Below are positions 60,546 through 64,000 of a stretch of DNA of 64,000 bases, one piece after another (positions within the stretch are counted from its first letter, which is position 1; each line of letters opens with the position of its first letter). Below the pieces are notes generated by a model that saw nothing but the letters and a program-made list of their open reading frames with translations, was not told the DNA's origin and did no database searches. Position numbers and translations under genes: made by a program. The stretch is from assembly GCA_028279885.1 (NCBI GenBank), contig JANQMX010000037.1:31514-95513 (forward strand), written 5' to 3'. This DNA comes from Rhodovibrionaceae bacterium (lineage in GTDB: Bacteria; Pseudomonadota; Alphaproteobacteria; Kiloniellales; DSM-21159).

Positions 60546-61568
60546 TCATGACAGTGAACCTAGGCGGCGCGTATCCATCTCGCCAGTCTCGGTGTGCGCG
60601 TCGCCTTGCCTCGGTACAGCCGCCCGGCGCAATCGGTCGTTGATGGCTCGGCCAAGGCCCTGTTCGGGGACTGGCATAGCGGCGATGGCTTCGATGTCCA
60701 TGCTGTCCAGCGCGCGCAGGAAGGCATAGAGATTGGCGGCCGCTTCCACCAGATCGCCGGCCGGGCTGAGGTTCAGCGTCATCTTGGCGCCGGTGAGCGG
60801 CTCGCCGCCGAAAGCAAGCAGAGCCTCTTCGCCCGAGACAGTGCTGGCATCCAGGCGCAGCGGATGGTGCGGGGCATAGTGGCTGGCGAGCTGGCCCGGA
60901 CTCAGCAAGGGGCCCCGTTCTTCGGGTTTTTCGAGCGGGCCGATCAGCGCTTCGATGGCATCCGTTGGGACGCCGCCCGGCCGCAGTAGCCGCGCCGTCT
61001 CTCCGCTCAAGTCGACCACGGTGGATTCCAGCCCGACGGGGCAGGGGCCGTCATCCAGGATGAGTCCGATGCGGCCGTTGAGCTCTTCGGCGACATGAGC
61101 CGCGGCGGTCGGGCTGATGTTGCCCGAACGATTGGCGCTGGGGGCTGCGATGGGTCGGCCGAGCAGGGTCAGCAAGCGGCGTGCGCTCTCTTGCGCTGGC
61201 ACGCGCACGGCCAGAGTATCCAACCCCGCGCTGCACAAGAGGGATACGCGGCAGGCGTGAAGGCGGGAGAGCACCAGGGTCAGCGGCCCGGGCCAGAAGG
61301 CCGCGGCCAGGCTCCGCGCCCGCTCGTCGAAATGAACCTTGCCGGCAGCCGCGGCACCGCTTGGAAAGTGGCAGATCAAGGGGTTGAAGGTCGGCCGGTC
61401 CTTGACTTCGAAGATGCGCGCAACCGCGGTGTCGTTGGTGGCATCGCCGCCGAGGCCGTAGACCGTCTCCGTGGCGAAGGCCACGAGCTCGCCATGGGCG
61501 AGCAAGCCGGCCGCCTCGGCCAGCGACTCGTCGTTGACGGGTAGGATGCGGGTTTCGAAAGCCTCCAT
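60546..61568 (-). CDS. tsaC: L-threonylcarbamoyladenylate synthase (TsaC/Sua5 family)
   Basis: This 340-residue enzyme makes the threonylcarbamoyl-AMP used to modify adenosine 37 in tRNAs that read ANN codons. The YrdC domain is clear: LVAFATETVYGLGGDATND, VKDRPTFNPLICHF, AVRVPAQESARRLL, GRPIAAPSANRSGNISPT and LLRPGGVPTDAIE. The extra C-terminal Sua5 domain makes it longer than E. coli TsaC. It heads a run with two unrelated metabolic genes. The region 5' of it holds hairpins discussed separately. Confidence 0.93.
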   Translation of the reverse strand: MEAFETRILPVNDESLAEAAGLLAHGELVAFATETVYGLGGDATNDTAVARIFEVKDRPTFNPLICHFPSGAAAAGKVHFDERARSLAAAFWPGPLTLVLSRLHACRVSLLCSAGLDTLAVRVPAQESARRLLTLLGRPIAAPSANRSGNISPTAAAHVAEELNGRIGLILDDGPCPVGLESTVVDLSGETARLLRPGGVPTDAIEALIGPLEKPEERGPLLSPGQLASHYAPHHPLRLDASTVSGEEALLAFGGEPLTGAKMTLNLSPAGDLVEAAANLYAFLRALDSMDIEAIAAMPVPEQGLGRAINDRLRRAAVPRQGDAHTETGEMDTRRLGSLS

Positions 61569-61647
61569 GGCTGCGACGATAGGCAGCGTCGGGTGGTAAG
61601 AAAAGGATGTCTTGATTCGCCGAGCCGTGCCGTGATCGACCCACGAT

Positions 61648-61676
61648 AAAGGAGCCGCGCGACGGCGGCTCCTTTT
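61648..61676. terminator. Terminator-like hairpin with no assigned upstream gene
   Basis: AAAGGAGCCGC at 61648-61658 pairs perfectly with GCGGCTCCTTT at 61665-61675, followed by TTCT on the plus strand. A second hairpin, CGCCGCA at 61731-61737 with TGCGGCG at 61745-61751, is followed by GCTTTAT. They lie in a 376-base gap (61569-61944) between divergent tsaC and parA genes that contains no credible ORF. Confidence 0.6.
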
Positions 61677-61944
61677 CTGCTTCCGAGGGGTCCCGCGTTA
61701 CTCCCGCTCTTGCGTCAGGCCCGGGCCCGTCGCCGCACAGGCTTTGCGGCGGCTTTATCGTCATCGGCTCAGCCGACCACGTGGGTCAACTATGCCATTT
61801 CTGTAGAATTGGTTCAAGAAGCAGTCCAGTCGGCTGTGGATAACCTTGCGCCAGGTTCGGTCCCTTCGCTGGACCGGCGCGCGGCGCTCCTGTAGCTCGT
61901 TGGGATCGCATCAGCCATCCCCACAGCGAGAAGTGGAGGTCTCC

Positions 61945-62583
61945 ATGGCGGCCAAGGTCATCACTGTCGCGCAGCAAAAGGGGGGTGCGGGCAAGACCAC
62001 ATTGGCCGCGCATCTCGCCGTCGCCTACACTGCCATGGGCCGGTCGGTCGCGGCGGTCGATATCGATCCGCAGCAGTCCCTTTCCATGTGGTATCGCTTG
62101 CGTGGCGAGCGTTTCGGCGATGCTGGCGCCGGCTTGCTGGTCAATCAGCTCCAGGGCTGGCGGCTGAAGAACGAAGTGGACAAGCTGGCGCGCGACCACG
62201 ATGTGGTCATCGTCGACAGCCCGCCCCATGCCGAAACGGAAGCGCGTATCGCCGTGCGCAGCGCCAGCATCGTCATCGTGCCGGTGCAGCCCTCGCCGAT
62301 GGATGTTTGGGCGACTCAGCCGACCCTGGAGCTGGCGGCGGCGGAGAAGGTGCCGGCGCTGCTCGTGCTCAACCGGGTGCCGCCGCGCGCCAACCTGACC
62401 GACGAGATGATTGCGCAGATCAAGGAGAGTGGCGCCCAGATTGCCAAGAACCGGGTCGGCAACCGGGTGGCCTTCGCCAGTGCCCTTGCCGAAGGCCGTG
62501 CGATCGGCGAGGTTCAGCCGAGCGGCAAGGGGGCGCGAGAGATGGCGGCCCTGGCCAAGGAGATCCTGAAGAAGGCCCAGTGA
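61945..62583 (+). CDS. Orphan ParA family ATPase
   Basis: This 212-residue P-loop ATPase is read from ATG 61945, which has a TGGAGG site. The deviant Walker A is AQQKGGAGKTTLAAH (residues 9-23) and Walker B lies in VVIVDSPPHAETEA. No N-terminal DNA-binding domain is present and no parB gene follows, so it is not an evident chromosome-partition pair. Small ParA proteins of this kind position plasmids, chemoreceptor clusters or other complexes. Its stop overlaps the aminotransferase start (TGATG), so the two are translated together, for which I have no explanation. Confidence 0.88.
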   Translation: MAAKVITVAQQKGGAGKTTLAAHLAVAYTAMGRSVAAVDIDPQQSLSMWYRLRGERFGDAGAGLLVNQLQGWRLKNEVDKLARDHDVVIVDSPPHAETEARIAVRSASIVIVPVQPSPMDVWATQPTLELAAAEKVPALLVLNRVPPRANLTDEMIAQIKESGAQIAKNRVGNRVAFASALAEGRAIGEVQPSGKGAREMAALAKEILKKAQ

Positions 62584-63833
62584 TGCAGAGACAAGCGACC
62601 GCCGCCGCGCCCGACACGCCTGACGCCGGCCGGTGGACGCAGATCTTCGATTATCCCTATCACCGCCTTCCCAAGATCCTCGGCCAAAGCGAGTACGCTG
62701 GAGAGCGCATCGCACTCCATGTCGGTGAGCCGGGGGTGCCGCCGCCACCGTTCCTTGCGGAGATCGTCGCTGAGCAGAGTGGCCTCTGGGGGAAGTATCC
62801 CCTCGGCACCGGCACGCCGGACTATCTCCAGTCCGTGGCCGACTGGCTGACCCGGCGCTATAGCTTCCCAAGCGGGCTCGTCGACCCAGGTGCACACGTC
62901 GTGGCCTATCCGGGGTCCAAGGAAGGCTTGTTCAATACGGCCCTGGCCGCCGTCATGCGCAAGGAGCGTGATCTGCCCGCAGGCCAGCGCCCGGTCATCC
63001 TGATTCCCAGCCCGGGCTACCACGTCTATTTCGGCGGCAGCCTCTTGGCCGGGGCCGACATTGTGCCGCTGCCGCTGGATGAGGAGAACGGCTTCCTACT
63101 GCACCCGGAGGCGCTGCCGGGCGAGATCTTGCAGCGGACGGCGCTGCTCTACCTTTGCACGCCCCATAATCCCTGTGGTTCGGTCACCCCGATGGCGCGC
63201 CTCAAGGAACTGGTGACCTTGGCGCGTGCCCACGACTTCGTCCTGGTCTCCGACGAGTGCTACTCGGAGATCTACTTCGAGGCGCCACCGCCGAGCATCC
63301 TCGAAGCTGCGGCAGCGCGCGACGGCAGCTTCGACAACGTCCTGAGCCTCAATTCGCTGTCCAAGCGCTCTGGCGCGCCGGGCCTGCGCTGCGGCTTCGG
63401 GGCTGGGGATGCGGAGCTGATCACCGTTCTGGGGTTGCAGCGAGGCTATGTCGGAACCCAGGTGCCCGGGCCCAACATGGCGGCGGGTGCTGCCTTGTGG
63501 CGCGACGAGGCCCATGTCACTGAGGCGCGCGCCTTCTATGCCGAGGGCGTGGCGGTGGCCGAGGAGGTCTTCGGCGACTTTGCCGGCTATAGCCGGCCGG
63601 AGGGCGGCTTTTTCCTCTGGCTCAAGGTCGGGGAGGGGGAGGCCTTCGCGCACCGCCTGTGGCAGGAGCAAGGAGTCAGCGTCTTGCCCGGCTCCCTGAT
63701 GGCACGGCCCTATGGCGAATGTCCGGGCGACACGCGACCCGGTACACCTGGCGACGACTACATCCGCTTCGCCGTGATGCACGAACCCGAGAAGGTGCGC
63801 GAAGCCGCACGCCGCGTCGCGGCTCTTCTTTAG
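62583..63833 (+). CDS. Class I/II aminotransferase, succinyldiaminopimelate transaminase (DapC)-like
   Basis: This is a 416-residue fold-type I PLP enzyme. The PLP lysine is Lys261 in LNSLSKRSGAPGLRCGF; the ring-binding residues fit Asn196 in TPHNPCG, and Asp224 with Tyr227 in SDECYSEIYF. IPSPGYHVYFGG and HVGEPGVPPPPF also match DapC of the lysine and peptidoglycan pathway in alphaproteobacteria, where the enzyme aminates N-succinyl-2-amino-6-ketopimelate. Its start overlaps the ParA stop. A hairpin follows its end. Confidence 0.85.
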   Translation: MQRQATAAAPDTPDAGRWTQIFDYPYHRLPKILGQSEYAGERIALHVGEPGVPPPPFLAEIVAEQSGLWGKYPLGTGTPDYLQSVADWLTRRYSFPSGLVDPGAHVVAYPGSKEGLFNTALAAVMRKERDLPAGQRPVILIPSPGYHVYFGGSLLAGADIVPLPLDEENGFLLHPEALPGEILQRTALLYLCTPHNPCGSVTPMARLKELVTLARAHDFVLVSDECYSEIYFEAPPPSILEAAAARDGSFDNVLSLNSLSKRSGAPGLRCGFGAGDAELITVLGLQRGYVGTQVPGPNMAAGAALWRDEAHVTEARAFYAEGVAVAEEVFGDFAGYSRPEGGFFLWLKVGEGEAFAHRLWQEQGVSVLPGSLMARPYGECPGDTRPGTPGDDYIRFAVMHEPEKVREAARRVAALL

Positions 63834-63836
63834 TTC

Positions 63837-63902
63837 GGTACCAGCCCGCACCCCTCCCGATGCCTATGGCAACTCGCTAACGCGAGCCCATGGCATGGTA
63901 CC
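63837..63902. repeat. Imperfect long hairpin after the aminotransferase gene
   Basis: GGTACC at both 63837-63842 and 63897-63902 bounds an imperfect stem made from ATGCC and CTCGC on one side and GCGAG with GGCAT on the other. It begins four bases after the stop codon and may slow or end transcription, though no T run follows. Confidence 0.5.
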
Positions 63903-63932
63903 CTAGAGCGGAATGAGGTTTATTTGAATCGT

Positions 63933-64000
63933 TTTGGGATTCCCAAATCGGTTGGTTTTTGATTCATCATGTTTGCCGGGTGAGGAGGCCGGCAAACATG
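63933..64000. repeat. Palindromic intergenic repeat at window end
   Basis: TTTGGGA, T, TCCCAAA forms a 7-1-7 palindrome at 63933-63947. A perfect 12-base inverted repeat follows: CATGTTTGCCGG at 63968-63979 and CCGGCAAACATG at 63989-64000. The preceding CCCTAGAGCGGAATGAGG recalls dispersed alphaproteobacterial intergenic elements. The right arm ends exactly at the window edge, so the element may continue. Confidence 0.7.

Noticed and set aside
62088..62582. Extended start of the aminotransferase frame through the ParA gene
   Set aside because: The arginine/alanine-rich translation is an out-of-frame reading of parA; ATG 62583 overlaps the parA stop and begins conserved sequence.

Overview
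The window is chromosomal DNA from a GC-rich bacterium. It most resembles an alphaproteobacterium of the Rhodospirillales type (inference). The support is a phasin and a PccB-type carboxylase (polyhydroxyalkanoate and propionyl-CoA metabolism), a clpS-clpA pair, a FemAB-like acetyltransferase, a DUF4399 protein, a large DmdC-like acyl-CoA dehydrogenase, and intergenic repeats of the kind scattered through alphaproteobacterial genomes. I found about 57 protein genes, several regulatory palindromes and terminators, and no rRNA, tRNA, CRISPR array, prophage or intact insertion sequence.

Layout. 0-2.6 kb: the end of an unidentified gene, two tandem SDR oxidoreductases and a 3-hydroxyacyl-CoA-dehydrogenase-family enzyme form one operon. 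2.6-6.3 kb: MarC, NAD kinase and three poorly characterised genes, one with a glutaredoxin domain. 6.3-13.5 kb: a molybdenum-cofactor and formate-dehydrogenase-support group of moaA, an NlpC/P60 hydrolase, a six-cluster-region iron-sulfur protein, an ABC peptide-type binding protein and divergent fdhD. No formate dehydrogenase structural gene is present here. 13.5-16.4 kb: a beta-hydroxyacid dehydrogenase and two ABC permeases. 16.4-22 kb: TPR/Sel1, FemAB-like, DUF4399, a Kdo-hydroxylase-like dioxygenase, pirin, a small membrane protein and a SprA-like protein that has lost a zinc ligand. 22-26.9 kb: an M20 deacylase, RidA, a glutamylpolyamine-synthetase-like enzyme and an HtrA protease. 26.9-30.4 kb: membrane glycan genes (GT-C-like, GT2, GtrA). 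30.4-34.2 kb: rarA, a LinB-like haloalkane dehalogenase, its likely TetR regulator and a TauE/SafE permease.

34.2-39.2 kb: a repeat patch, pccB, a hemerythrin, a TPR protein, a DAO-family oxidase and a MarR regulator. The MarR gene is divergent from a cysteine-synthase-like gene, with a long palindrome between them. 40.3-44.1 kb: a TVP38 membrane protein, a mercuric-reductase/lipoamide-dehydrogenase-like flavoprotein and a cupredoxin-fold exported protein, divergent from a LysR regulator that has an OxyR-like cysteine. 44-48.8 kb: AraC and MFS pair, clpA, clpS. 49-52.8 kb: a hypothetical protein, a phasin with a well-formed promoter between two operator-like sites, a lipoprotein and a D,D-carboxypeptidase with a SPOR domain. 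52.8-57 kb: galU, ugd, a phosphomannomutase/phosphoglucomutase and a gamma-glutamylcyclotransferase-like gene, a sugar-nucleotide operon. 57-61.6 kb: tsaC, a D-2-hydroxyglutarate-dehydrogenase-like flavoprotein and an acyl-CoA dehydrogenase. 61.6-64 kb: unassigned hairpins, an orphan ParA-family ATPase, a DapC-type aminotransferase and a terminal repeat.

I see no single new multi-gene defence or biosynthetic system. The best leads are the redox module at 40.3-44.1 kb, the dehalogenase with its candidate operator, the two-operator phasin promoter, the MarR palindrome, the SprA-like protein with an altered HExxH motif, and the unassigned hairpins before parA. All functional calls rest on motifs and family resemblance read by eye.
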